Positions 1 to 6,809 of a stretch of 13,665 nucleotides of DNA are shown here, piece by piece. The stretch is from a bacterium (GTDB taxonomy: Bacteria; Desulfobacterota; Binatia; UBA12015), in NCBI GenBank assembly GCA_029976905.1, contig JAPOLW010000045.1:1-13665 (forward strand), written 5' to 3'. The translations under genes were made by a program, and so were the position numbers. Numbering within the stretch: position 1 is the stretch's first letter; each line of letters starts with the position of its first letter. The notes under the pieces are model-generated. The model was not told the DNA's origin. It was given only the letters and a program-made list of their open reading frames with translations, and did no database searches.

Positions 1-571
1 GGGGCCGGTCCGAGAGGACCGACAGGATCGCGACTTCGTCGCCTCCCATGCCTGGCCCGAGGGCCTGCGGGTCGAATACCCAGACGTCGGCACGTTCGAT
101 GCCCGGCGTGAGTAGTTGCGGGTCGTTCGGGTTGTTCTGGCCCATGTGGGCCGCCGAGATGAAGGCGTACGGGTCTCCAGGGGGCCCTGCGAAGACGATG
201 TCGAACGGCTCGTCGCCCACGTGCAGCGTTCGGACGACCCGCGCATGCGGCCCCGAGAGGTCGACGATGCTGACGTCGTCGGATTGGTGGTTCACCACCC
301 AGACCTGATTGCCGTTGAGGGCCACCGCGACGGGGTCGATACCGACCGGGACCGAGTCGATACGAATCGGCGTCTGACCGCTGACGTCGAAGATCTCGAG
401 CCGATCGTCGGGCAGGTTGGCCACGTAGAGACGCGTCCCGTCGTCCGAGAGGGCCAGGGGCCGGGTGGGACCGGATTCAAAGTTGACGTAGTCCAGGCCT
501 TGGCCGTGCGCGAGGGTCGTCGAGACAAAAAAGCAGGCCAAAAGAAGGGGGAGGCTCATACCCCGGCTCAT
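1..571 (-). CDS. Secreted YVTN-type beta-propeller protein, partial (3' end outside window)
   Basis: The reading frame is open from ATG 571 to the left edge, giving about 190 residues with no stop. It starts MSRGMSLPLLLACFFVSTTLAHG, a signal peptide with cleavage probably near AHG. Propeller blades follow: GTRLYVANLPDDRLEIFDV, then a second blade with VAVALNGNQVWVVNHQSDDV and SIVDLSG, and part of a third with GDEPFDIVFAG and AFISAAHMGQ. The LYVAN/VWVVN-x-DDxxxxVD pattern is that of YVTN (YncE-like) propellers. These are usually periplasmic or secreted binding or scaffold proteins and often carry further C-terminal domains that cannot be seen here. A second in-frame ATG at 559 and GTGs at 574 and 577 are alternative starts; none has a good Shine-Dalgarno. 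The gene lies downstream of the carotenoid operon on the same strand, but a 219-bp gap makes co-transcription uncertain. The family call is firm; the function is unknown. Confidence 0.82.
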   Translation of the reverse strand, partial: MSRGMSLPLLLACFFVSTTLAHGQGLDYVNFESGPTRPLALSDDGTRLYVANLPDDRLEIFDVSGQTPIRIDSVPVGIDPVAVALNGNQVWVVNHQSDDVSIVDLSGPHARVVRTLHVGDEPFDIVFAGPPGDPYAFISAAHMGQNNPNDPQLLTPGIERADVWVFDPQALGPGMGGDEVAILSVLSDRP

Positions 572-597
572 CACCACGACGGATCGATGTGTCACTC

Positions 598-659
598 CGA
601 AATCCTTTCGATCCGTTGGCGCTCGATTGGCGCACGGATCCCTCTAGGGTCCTCCCTAG
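598..659. repeat. Three consecutive perfect or near-perfect hairpins upstream of the YVTN gene
   Basis: Three inverted repeats lie end to end. At 598-610 CGAAA and TTTCG flank TCC. At 610-640 GATCCGT and ACGGATC form outer arms and GCGC/GCGC form inner arms around a 7-nt loop, with a TG bulge. At 644-659 CTAGGG and CCCTAG flank TCCT. None is followed by a T-run on either strand, so they do not look like intrinsic terminators. They sit 27-88 bp before the YVTN start, where operators or a structured leader would be expected. The arms are seen directly; any role is inference. Confidence 0.5.
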
Positions 660-730
660 TAAAGCGAAAGACCCGCGTCTGAAGCAAGACGGAAAATGCA
701 GGTCCGGCACGGGCCGGGACGGGACGGGAC

Positions 731-749
731 GAAAACCGTCCACAACGGT
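731..749 (-). terminator. Weak candidate terminator after the Lgt-like gene
   Basis: Read on the minus strand, a 5-bp stem ACCGT/ACGGT around TGTGG is followed directly by TTTC. It sits about 40 bp past the Lgt-like stop, where the carotenoid operon could end. The stem is short and the T-tract poor, so this is a weak call. Three tandem GGGAC units lie next to it at 716-730. Confidence 0.22.
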
Positions 750-790
750 CAGGGTGGGATTCCCCTCCATCGATCCCAGGCTCGATCTCG

Positions 791-1603
791 CTACCGGCCC
801 GCCCAGCGGGACGCGAGAACCAGAGCGATCAGGGAGCCGGCCGTCATCACGAGCGTCACCCACTGCAGTTGCGGGAGCGGGCCTAGATAGACCCGCATCT
901 CGTGTGCGTAGCGCAGCGGTTCCAGAATCGCGCTCGAAGCGGAGAAGAGGAAGAACGACACGAGCGCCACCTGCCCGTCGTAGACCTTGCGCTTCTGCAG
1001 CCAAAAGCCGATGGCGGCGATGAGGAGCCCGGCCAGGGCGAAATACAGGGGCAGCGCATGCACGGGTCGGGAATGGGGTGCGTCACGCGGAATCAGCCCG
1101 GCTTCGATTTGCTCGTAGTAGGGCAGACTCGTGGCTGGCATCTCGATCCCCCAGGGAAGATCACAGACATCGCCAAAGCAGCAGCCGTTGAGAAAACAGC
1201 CCACCCGGGCAAGTGCGATACCGACGCCCACGGCCGGAGCCATGGCGTCGGCAAAGCGACCGGCGGGGAGGCCGGTCAGCCGCAGAGCGAGCCAGCCACC
1301 GACGACCACCCCGCACAGAGCACCGGGCGCATGTAGACCACCGCTGGAGATCCGGAGAAGTCGAAGCGGCTCTGCCGCGAAGAGTTCCAGCCGCGGTAAC
1401 GCGAAATGGAGGCGGCCGCCGAGGAAGACACCGACCGCGATCAGGGCGACCGTGATCAGAACGGCCCCGAGCGGAAGCCCTTCGGTGCGAACCGCGGATC
1501 GGATGGCGAGCCAGACCGCGACCACGACGGCGAGGCCGACCATCAACGCGTGGGTCCGAATGTCGCCGAGCCAGGGAAGGGAAACCGCCGGAAGCACAGC
1601 CAT
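791..1603 (-). CDS. Divergent prolipoprotein diacylglyceryl transferase (Lgt)-family membrane protein
   Basis: This is a 270-residue polytopic membrane protein with about seven hydrophobic segments. The Lgt signature ARVGCFLNGCCFGDVCDLPWG (residues 132-152) and the upstream GGLHAPGALCG (88-98) place it in the Lgt family. Lgt moves diacylglycerol from phosphatidylglycerol to the lipobox cysteine of prolipoproteins in the inner membrane. By eye alignment with E. coli Lgt, Arg143 is kept as R133. The His103 position falls on P93, the Tyr235/Arg239 pair (YGAFR) on F220/S224, and HPSQLYE becomes HALPLYF. It may therefore not do the standard reaction. The start at ATG 1603 places the first membrane segment normally. 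GTG 1612 is a close alternative. ATG 1690 would overlap crtYd by 22 bp but adds a basic, non-membrane leader. It is last in the carotenoid operon, 65 bp after crtYd. Family membership is fairly sure; enzymatic role is not. Confidence 0.8.
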   Translation of the reverse strand: MAVLPAVSLPWLGDIRTHALMVGLAVVVAVWLAIRSAVRTEGLPLGAVLITVALIAVGVFLGGRLHFALPRLELFAAEPLRLLRISSGGLHAPGALCGVVVGGWLALRLTGLPAGRFADAMAPAVGVGIALARVGCFLNGCCFGDVCDLPWGIEMPATSLPYYEQIEAGLIPRDAPHSRPVHALPLYFALAGLLIAAIGFWLQKRKVYDGQVALVSFFLFSASSAILEPLRYAHEMRVYLGPLPQLQWVTLVMTAGSLIALVLASRWAGR

Positions 1604-1668
1604 ACCTTCCACCGACGGACCGCCCCGGAGCAAGTCACGGCGCCCCCCACCGGGCAGGAAAGGGCGGG

Positions 1669-2031
1669 CTAGCCCAGAGCCCTTCTCCATCCCATCCACG
1701 GCTCGCCGGGAACGTCGCCTAGACGCCACAGGACCAGGACGGTGGTCTGGGACACCATGAGCGTGGAGAGGACGAAGAAGAGCGCCTCCTCGATGGGCAG
1801 GACACCGAACAGGCGCCAACCCGTCGTCGTGCTCCCGGCGACCGTCCACACCCCGCAGGCGATCCCGACGACGTCACAAAGGGAAAAGTAGGCGGCCAGG
1901 AACAGGCTCGCGCCCAGCCACCGAGGAGCAGTGCGACGCAAGAACCCCGGAAAGGCGAGCCACTGCCCCACCAGGATCGGTGCGGCAAAGGGCACGAGCC
2001 AGAGGAGGTAGGTAAAGGACTCCGTCGTCAC
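1669..2031 (-). CDS. crtYd: Lycopene cyclase subunit/domain CrtYd
   Basis: This small integral membrane protein of 120 residues has three predicted membrane helices and ends TAG. It carries the lycopene-cyclase-domain motif GVLPIEEALFFVLST (residues 76-90), whose PxEE core is shared with CrtYc, CrtYd and the fungal bifunctional cyclases. CrtYc and CrtYd are known to act as a heterodimer that cyclises the psi ends of lycopene to ionone rings, as in actinobacteria and Myxococcus. The start is GTG 2031, which overlaps the TGA of crtYc in a 4-bp GTGA junction. This implies translational coupling and a balanced subunit ratio. Reading the frame further upstream gives basic, non-membrane sequence overlapping crtYc and crtB and is not real. 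Ring type (beta or epsilon) cannot be read from the sequence. Confidence 0.88.
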   Translation of the reverse strand: MTTESFTYLLWLVPFAAPILVGQWLAFPGFLRRTAPRWLGASLFLAAYFSLCDVVGIACGVWTVAGSTTTGWRLFGVLPIEEALFFVLSTLMVSQTTVLVLWRLGDVPGEPWMGWRRALG

Positions 2032-2327
2032 GAGCGTGCCACCCGGCGGGTGATCCAGACCACCGTGATCCAGGTCTGAAGCAGGAAGAAGAAGAGTTCC
2101 TCGACCGGAAGACGGCCGACCCAGAGACCGCTCACCCTGGCCGGCTCGAACGACCACAAGCCCCGCGCAACCGCAGCCTGATCCCAGGGCGTCGTCCAAC
2201 CCACCACGATGAGCGAAAAGCCTGCGAGGAAACCGAGATGGCGCCGGGCGAAGACTCTGCGCGCCGCCCAGAAGGCGTACGCGAGGACCGGAAGGAGCAG
2301 GACGAGGTGAATCCGGGCGTAGGTCAC
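2028..2327 (-). CDS. crtYc: Lycopene cyclase subunit/domain CrtYc
   Basis: This 99-residue membrane protein starts at GTG 2327 with VTYARIHLVLLLPVLAYAF. It has three hydrophobic helices and the motif GRLPVEELFFFLLQT (residues 71-85), which parallels the PxEE motif of the next gene. The length is normal for a stand-alone CrtYc. It overlaps the TGA of crtB by 4 bp (GTGA) and is itself overlapped the same way by crtYd. It is the partner of CrtYd in the heterodimeric lycopene cyclase, which acts on CrtI's lycopene in the inner membrane. Having two nearly identical junction designs in a row supports both GTG starts. Confidence 0.88.
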   Translation of the reverse strand: MTYARIHLVLLLPVLAYAFWAARRVFARRHLGFLAGFSLIVVGWTTPWDQAAVARGLWSFEPARVSGLWVGRLPVEELFFFLLQTWITVVWITRRVARS

Positions 2328-3223
2328 CGGCGATCTCCCGCGAGTGCGGGCGGGCGGGGCCACGCGAGGCCCAGCACACCGCCCGCCACGCCGCGCGCCA
2401 AAAGCCGCAGACGGGAGGTTCGCGATACGACGACCCGCTCTTCGTGAACACCCCCGCGACGGCGAACCTCGTTGCCGATTTCCCGGTAGAGGAGCGCCGC
2501 GGCCAGGATCGCTGGACGACAACGGCGCGGAAGACGGCCGATTCCACGTATTCCGCGCTCGTAGTGCTCATCGGCCAACGCCAGGACACGCTGGTTGGCA
2601 CGCGCTACCGAGGGGCCAAAAGGCGTGGCCAGGACATCGGCGAACGAGCCGTCCGCCTCCTCGAGCCAACTCCCTGGAAGGTAGATCCGATCCCGCGCCG
2701 CATCCTCGCGAACGTCGCGGCCGATGTTCGTGAGCTGCATCGCGATTCCCAGATCAGCGGCATCCCGCAGGGCCTCGTCGTCCGCGCACCCCATGATGCG
2801 CGCCATCATCCGACCGACGACGCCGGCCGCCCGATAGGCGTAGCCCAGGAGGTCATCGACGCTCTCGATGCGCACCACGCCGAGATCCTGCTCCATGCCG
2901 TCGAGAAGGGCGGTCGGTTCTTCGACAGGAATTTCGGCGGCCGACACGACCCAGGCGAAAGCCCGCGCCGAAGCCACATCGGGAATCTGCCCGTCGTAAA
3001 TTCGCTCCAGGGTAGACCGGGTCCGGCGATGGCGTTGCTCTGGGCTCCCAGGCCCGGGGGCGTCGACGTCGTCGTCCGCCAATCTGCAGAAGGCGTAGGT
3101 GGCGATGGCCTTTTCGCGAACTCCGCTCGGCAAGAGACGCGACGCCGCCCAGAAGCTCCGGGAATGAAGGCGGATCACCTCGGCACAATGCGCGAGGTCT
3201 TCCTCTCGTGGTTCAAGCCGCAT
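2324..3223 (-). CDS. crtB: Phytoene synthase
   Basis: A 299-residue protein of the squalene/phytoene synthase family, normal in length. It condenses two geranylgeranyl diphosphates to phytoene, the first committed carotenoid step. Both Mg-diphosphate binding Asp motifs are seen: YAFCRLADDDVD (residues 43-54) and NIGRDVREDAARDRIYLP (166-183, with DVRED at 170-174). The family signature YAYRAAGVVGRMM is at 128-140 and MEQDL at 110-114. The start is ATG 3223; a GTG directly before it (3226) is possible. It overlaps the end of crtI by 11 bp, and its TGA overlaps the GTG of crtYc. No crtE for its substrate is in the window, so GGPP must be supplied by a gene elsewhere. Confidence 0.95.
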   Translation of the reverse strand: MRLEPREEDLAHCAEVIRLHSRSFWAASRLLPSGVREKAIATYAFCRLADDDVDAPGPGSPEQRHRRTRSTLERIYDGQIPDVASARAFAWVVSAAEIPVEEPTALLDGMEQDLGVVRIESVDDLLGYAYRAAGVVGRMMARIMGCADDEALRDAADLGIAMQLTNIGRDVREDAARDRIYLPGSWLEEADGSFADVLATPFGPSVARANQRVLALADEHYERGIRGIGRLPRRCRPAILAAALLYREIGNEVRRRGGVHEERVVVSRTSRLRLLARGVAGGVLGLAWPRPPALAGDRR

Positions 3224-4721
3224 CACCGTCCCGCTCGCTCGAGGCCGTGGCCTCGGCCGGCGCCGAGATGAGAGAGTCGGTGACCCGCGCGCTCGAGAGC
3301 ACCCCCGGAAGACCGGCGCCCGGGTGCGTCCCTGCGCCTACGAAGTAGAGATCCTCGATGTCCGGACATTTGTTGTGTCCACGGAAGTACGCGCTCTGCG
3401 CCAGGGTGGGTTCGAAGCTGAACGCCGCCCCGAGGTGACTCAGAAGCGTGTCGCGGAAGTCGTCGGGCGTGAAGAGTCGCTCGGTCACCAGATGCTCGCG
3501 CAGACCCGGCACGCACGTCCTCTCCAGGTGGTCGTAGATCGCGTCGCGGTAGCGTGCGCGCGTGGACGCCCAGTCCGTACCCGAAAGCAGGTTGGGTACC
3601 GGAGCAAGAACGTAGAAGCACTCATGCCCCGGTGGCGCGAGCCCGGAGTCCGACCGTGTCGGGGCATGGAGATAGAGACTGAAGTCGTCTGCGAGTCGAT
3701 GTTTGCGAAAGATGTCTTCGAGAAGGCCCTCGTAGCGGGGACCGAGCAGGATCGTGTGATGGGCGAGGTCGGGGCAGGTGCGATTCGTCCCGAAGTAGAT
3801 GAGGAAAAGGCTCATGCTGTACCGACGTCGGCGCAGGGCACGGTCGGAATGGCTCGGCCGGTCCTCGGGACGGATCAGGTTCATGTAGGTCCAGGCGTAA
3901 TCGGAGTTGCAAACGACGAGGTCCGCTTCCTCGACGCCGCCGTCTTCGAGCCGGACGCCGCGCGCGCGCCCGTCGCGCACCACGATCTCCTCGACGGTGC
4001 TCCCGAGTCGAAGCGTGCCACCCATCTCCTCGAGGCGTCGCACGAGGCCCGACACGACGGCGGCCATGCCGCCGCGGGCGTAGTGAACGCCCCATTCGCG
4101 CTCCAGGTAACAGATGAGTGCGTAGATCGCGGGTGCGTGGCGCGGGTCTCCGCCGACCAGAAGCGGGTGGAAACTGAAGACCTGACGTAGCTTTTCGTTC
4201 CGGATGTACCGTTTCACCAGACCCAGCACGCTGCGATAGCACTGCAACCGCATGAGGCTCGGAATGATCCGGATCATCGAGGACGGCTCCAGGAACGGGA
4301 CGTGGCCCAATTCGAGAAAACCCTTCTCGAAGATGGCCCGACTGACCCGCAAAAACCGATCGAAACCATCGACGTCGGCCGCGCTGAAGCGAGCGATCTC
4401 GGCCCGCATGGCAGCGGGATCTCCGGAATAATCGAACGTCTCACCGTCATCGAAGCGGATGCGGTAGAAGGGATGGACCGCGAAGAGTTCCGCGTAATCG
4501 GTCGCCTTTACGCCAGTCATCGTGAACAATTCTTCGATCAGGAAGGGTGCGGTGATGATGGTCGGGCCTGCGTCGAAGGTGAATCCGTCCTGCTCGAAGA
4601 CGTAGGCCCGCCCGCCGGGCTTGTCGCGACGCTCGAGCAAGAGCACCTCGTAGCCCTTGACACGCAGGCGAAGCGCCGTGGCCAGTCCGCCGAAGCCGCT
4701 CCCGATCACGATGGCGCGCAT
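3213..4721 (-). CDS. crtI: Phytoene desaturase (CrtI type)
   Basis: This 502-residue FAD-dependent enzyme is full length for the family. The N-terminal dinucleotide-binding fold is intact: AIVIGSGFGGLATA with GSGFGG at residues 7-12, the ribose-binding acid E30 in LLLERRDKPGGRA, and FDAGPTIITAP shortly after. The C-terminal FAD signature FVGAGTHPGAGLPGV is near 460-474. It introduces double bonds into phytoene to give lycopene (or neurosporene), associated with the membrane. The number of desaturation steps cannot be told from sequence, but the cyclase genes downstream argue for lycopene. The start is ATG 4721 with a strong Shine-Dalgarno. It is the first gene of the operon and lies just downstream of the 21-bp repeat array, which is the natural site for its control. 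Confidence 0.95.
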   Translation of the reverse strand: MRAIVIGSGFGGLATALRLRVKGYEVLLLERRDKPGGRAYVFEQDGFTFDAGPTIITAPFLIEELFTMTGVKATDYAELFAVHPFYRIRFDDGETFDYSGDPAAMRAEIARFSAADVDGFDRFLRVSRAIFEKGFLELGHVPFLEPSSMIRIIPSLMRLQCYRSVLGLVKRYIRNEKLRQVFSFHPLLVGGDPRHAPAIYALICYLEREWGVHYARGGMAAVVSGLVRRLEEMGGTLRLGSTVEEIVVRDGRARGVRLEDGGVEEADLVVCNSDYAWTYMNLIRPEDRPSHSDRALRRRRYSMSLFLIYFGTNRTCPDLAHHTILLGPRYEGLLEDIFRKHRLADDFSLYLHAPTRSDSGLAPPGHECFYVLAPVPNLLSGTDWASTRARYRDAIYDHLERTCVPGLREHLVTERLFTPDDFRDTLLSHLGAAFSFEPTLAQSAYFRGHNKCPDIEDLYFVGAGTHPGAGLPGVLSSARVTDSLISAPAEATASSERDGDAA

Positions 4722-4725
4722 ACAC

Positions 4726-4731
4726 CCTCCC
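4726..4731 (-). promoter_or_regulatory. Ribosome binding site of crtI
   Basis: On the minus strand GGGAGG precedes ATG 4721 with a 4-nt spacer (GTGT). It is part of the longer AGGGAGGG and one of the best Shine-Dalgarno sequences in the window. It fixes the crtI start and suits the leading gene of a coupled operon. Confidence 0.7.
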
Positions 4732-4790
4732 TGGGCCGGTCTCTCACGAACGACCGAACGATGTGCGCGGACGCGATCGCCATCTTCCTT

Positions 4791-4916
4791 CCCCGACGGA
4801 TAACATCGCGGCCCCGACGGTTAACATCGCAGCCCCGACGGTTAACATCGCAGCCCCGACGGTTTCCATCGCAGCCCCGACGGTTTCCATCGCAGCCCCG
4901 ACGGTTTCCATCGCAG
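4791..4916. repeat. Six direct tandem 21-bp repeats upstream of crtI
   Basis: Units begin at 4791, 4812, 4833, 4854, 4875 and 4896, each exactly 21 bp. Each starts CCCCGACGG and ends with 12 more bases. Copies 2-3 continue TTAACATCGCAG. Copy 1 is a variant of that type (ATAACATCGCGG). Copies 4-6 continue TTTCCATCGCAG. A truncated unit starts at 4917. The array thus has two sub-types that differ only in three bases, TAA versus TTC, at the centre. It lies 70-195 bp upstream of the crtI start in a gene-free divergent region. Twenty-one bp is two helical turns, so all units face the same side of the DNA, as in iterated protein-binding sites. A role in controlling the carotenoid operon is inference. 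Slippage-made neutral repeat DNA is the alternative. Confidence 0.9.
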
Positions 4917-5287
4917 CCTGGCCGCGAGAACGCCGCCCGGCGACGCCCGGGCCTCTCGTGCTCGCGGAGGAAAGAGGGCCCCCGCATCCCGCCGCAACGC
5001 CGGTATCTGCACTTCGAGTGAGCATAAGTGGAGCAAAGAATGGATTTTCCATCGACCGCTCCTGCCCGCCCATCCGCGCACAAAACCGCGAGGTCGGAGC
5101 GCGGGGCCCAACCACACCGAACCGGGCAAAGACCATCTTCACGCGCCGTACGGATCGGTCCTCCCGGTCTGACGTCCCCCTCGGCCCCTCGGCTCGGAGC
5201 ACGGACGCGCATCCGCACGAACACTCGTACGATTTGGTAATTTCCACGGTTCACCGCTCATGACCGTGGTGGTAGTTAGGCTTCGCT
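4917..5287. other. Remainder of the divergent intergenic region
   Basis: No convincing gene lies here. The open frames that cross it are low-complexity and depend on the 21-bp array lacking stops. It must contain the promoter of the DUF1800 gene and probably that of crtI, but I see no clear -35/-10 pair on either strand. A short palindrome ATGGA-TTT-TCCAT lies at 5040-5052. The 9-mer TTTCCATCG inside it (5046-5054) matches the core of the second repeat sub-type and might be an outlying site. Confidence 0.5.
5244..5269. promoter_or_regulatory. Inverted repeat (possible operator) before the DUF1800 gene
   Basis: Perfect 7-bp arms CCACGGT and ACCGTGG are separated by 12 nt. The right arm ends 18 bp before the ATG at 5288. 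The centre-to-centre distance of 19 bp would place both half-sites on nearly the same DNA face, as for a dimeric regulator. It could also form an mRNA hairpin near the ribosome binding region. No T-run follows, so it is not a terminator. Confidence 0.35.
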
Positions 5288-6790
5288 ATGGGTGATGCGA
5301 ATACGGGAATCGGGGAAGCGGAGGCGCTCCACCTCCTGAATCGGACGGGCTTCGGCGCCACACGCAAGGATTTGGACAAGATGTTGCGGAGGGCTTCCAC
5401 GCGCGGTGAGGCGGCTCGGCTCGTGACGAACTTCAGACCCTCGCGTTGGAAACCCAAGGGCAAGGACATCAACCAGATGCGGCGGAGTTGGTTGAAGTTC
5501 ATGCTCAAGGGTCGAAACAGCCTCCAGGAAAAGATGGTCGTCTTCCTCGCCGACCACTTCTCCACGGCTCGGAGCGGTGCGGGCAACGACATCCGTATGA
5601 TGAACCAGAACTCGCTGTTCCGCCTGCACGCGCTCGGGAGCTACAAGGCGTTGGCGCGCCTGGTGATCACCGACGCTGCGATGTTGTACTTCCTCGACGG
5701 CGTCCGGAATCGCAAGGAGGCGCCCAACGAGAACTTCGGGCGCGAGTGGCTCGAGCTCTTCTCCGTCGGTGTCGACGATTTCGCTGGCAACCCGAACTAT
5801 ACCGAGGATGACATCCAGACGATCGCGAGGGCGCTCACGGGCTGGAGAGTCGAGCAGAAGAGGCAGGAGGCCTACTTCACCGAGAGGCTGCACGACTCCG
5901 AGGCAGAGTTTCCGGAGCGCGGTCCGAAGACGATCTTCACGACGGTCGGGGGATTCGGCCCGAACGGGGTCTCGCTGGCCGAAGACGGCGAGGGGGCCAT
6001 CGAAGTGGATCGACTGGGCGACCTCTGCTTCGCCCACCGTGATACCGACGGCAAAGTTACCGCCGCACGTCGAATCACCCGACGCCTCTGCGCCTATTTC
6101 ATCGATGCGCGCTTCGGAACCCCGCAACCGGCCGCCCCCGAGGTAACCGCGGTCGACGGCTTCATCGAAAGGTCCGAATTCGACACCCGGTGGGACCTGA
6201 GGGGTCTCATGAGGGAAATCCTCACGAGTGACCATTTCTACGAGTCGGCGGGGGCCCAGCCCACAGGGCCCGGCGTACGCCGCACCGTGCGTTGGCCGCA
6301 CGATTACGTCGTGTCGACACTGCGCCTCATGGACATGAAGCCAAAGGGCAAGGATGCCCGCATCGACAGCCCGCCGGGAAGACGACTCGAACAATACTGC
6401 CAATCCATGGGGATGAACCTTTTCGAACCACCGTCGGTCTTCGGCTACGACCCCGAAGGGGCGTGGTGCTCGAGCGACTACCAGCTCGCCCGCTCCCGAT
6501 TCATTCGGGACCTGATGATGGCGCGGGAAGGGGGACGCACGAGCTTCCGCCCCGAAAACCTCATCGACATTGGACTCACCGAGCCCTTGGCGATCGTCGA
6601 TGCGGTCCTCGATGCGTGCCGGATGACGGGGCGGTTCACGACAGATGAGACCGCCGCGCTGGTGGACTACCTGAGCGACGGCCAGGGCAACAACGCCATG
6701 ATCGATCTTCAAAGCCAGGCGGTTCGCGAGCGTAAACTATCCGGCTTGTTCGGATTGGTCCTCACGACGGCCCAGAATCAGCTCCAATAG
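5288..6790 (+). CDS. DUF1800 family protein
   Basis: A 500-residue protein of the DUF1800 family. Typical blocks are seen in order: LHLLNRTGFGAT (residues 14-25), VVFLADHFST (84-93), ENFGREWLELFSVGV (148-162) and YTEDDIQTIARALTGWR (171-187). The C-terminal half has the HFYESAG-type block and ends in FGLVLTTAQNQLQ. The biochemical function of the family is unknown. It is found in many environmental bacteria, usually directly upstream of a DUF1501 gene, as here with a 19-bp gap. I see no signal peptide. The start is ATG 5288; an in-frame stop at 5273-5275 prevents a longer product. No good Shine-Dalgarno is visible, only TTAGG about 7 nt upstream. It is transcribed away from the carotenoid operon and shares its control region. 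Confidence 0.9.
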   Translation: MGDANTGIGEAEALHLLNRTGFGATRKDLDKMLRRASTRGEAARLVTNFRPSRWKPKGKDINQMRRSWLKFMLKGRNSLQEKMVVFLADHFSTARSGAGNDIRMMNQNSLFRLHALGSYKALARLVITDAAMLYFLDGVRNRKEAPNENFGREWLELFSVGVDDFAGNPNYTEDDIQTIARALTGWRVEQKRQEAYFTERLHDSEAEFPERGPKTIFTTVGGFGPNGVSLAEDGEGAIEVDRLGDLCFAHRDTDGKVTAARRITRRLCAYFIDARFGTPQPAAPEVTAVDGFIERSEFDTRWDLRGLMREILTSDHFYESAGAQPTGPGVRRTVRWPHDYVVSTLRLMDMKPKGKDARIDSPPGRRLEQYCQSMGMNLFEPPSVFGYDPEGAWCSSDYQLARSRFIRDLMMAREGGRTSFRPENLIDIGLTEPLAIVDAVLDACRMTGRFTTDETAALVDYLSDGQGNNAMIDLQSQAVRERKLSGLFGLVLTTAQNQLQ

Positions 6791-6809
6791 GGTAGGAAGG
6801 CAAAGTTCC

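Noticed and set aside
2032..2601. Upstream extension of the CrtYd frame
   Set aside because: The extension is Arg/Pro-rich, not membrane-like, and covers crtYc and the end of crtB in another frame. The GTG at 2031 explains the gene fully.
4791..4916. CRISPR array
   Set aside because: The units are directly abutting with no unique spacers and there are no cas genes.
3324..5021. Plus-strand open frames opposite crtI (3324-4190 and 4302-5021)
   Set aside because: They are antisense to a complete crtI with intact FAD motifs and show no protein-family features.
4791..5060. CarH/LitR-type (MerR family) light-regulated operators
   Set aside because: I looked for the TGTACA-type inverted repeats expected for these regulators and found none; the repeats here are direct, not inverted.
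4744..5263. Open frames on both strands with 7-residue peptide repeats (for example IAAPTVS or AAMETVG units)
   Set aside because: The 21-bp array has a period divisible by three and contains no stops, so any frame through it shows peptide repeats. Flanking residues are low-complexity and no frame has a convincing start or ribosome site.
5276..6712. 478-residue open frame on the minus strand
   Set aside because: It is antisense to the DUF1800 gene, which has clear family motifs. Long antisense frames are expected in GC-rich genes.
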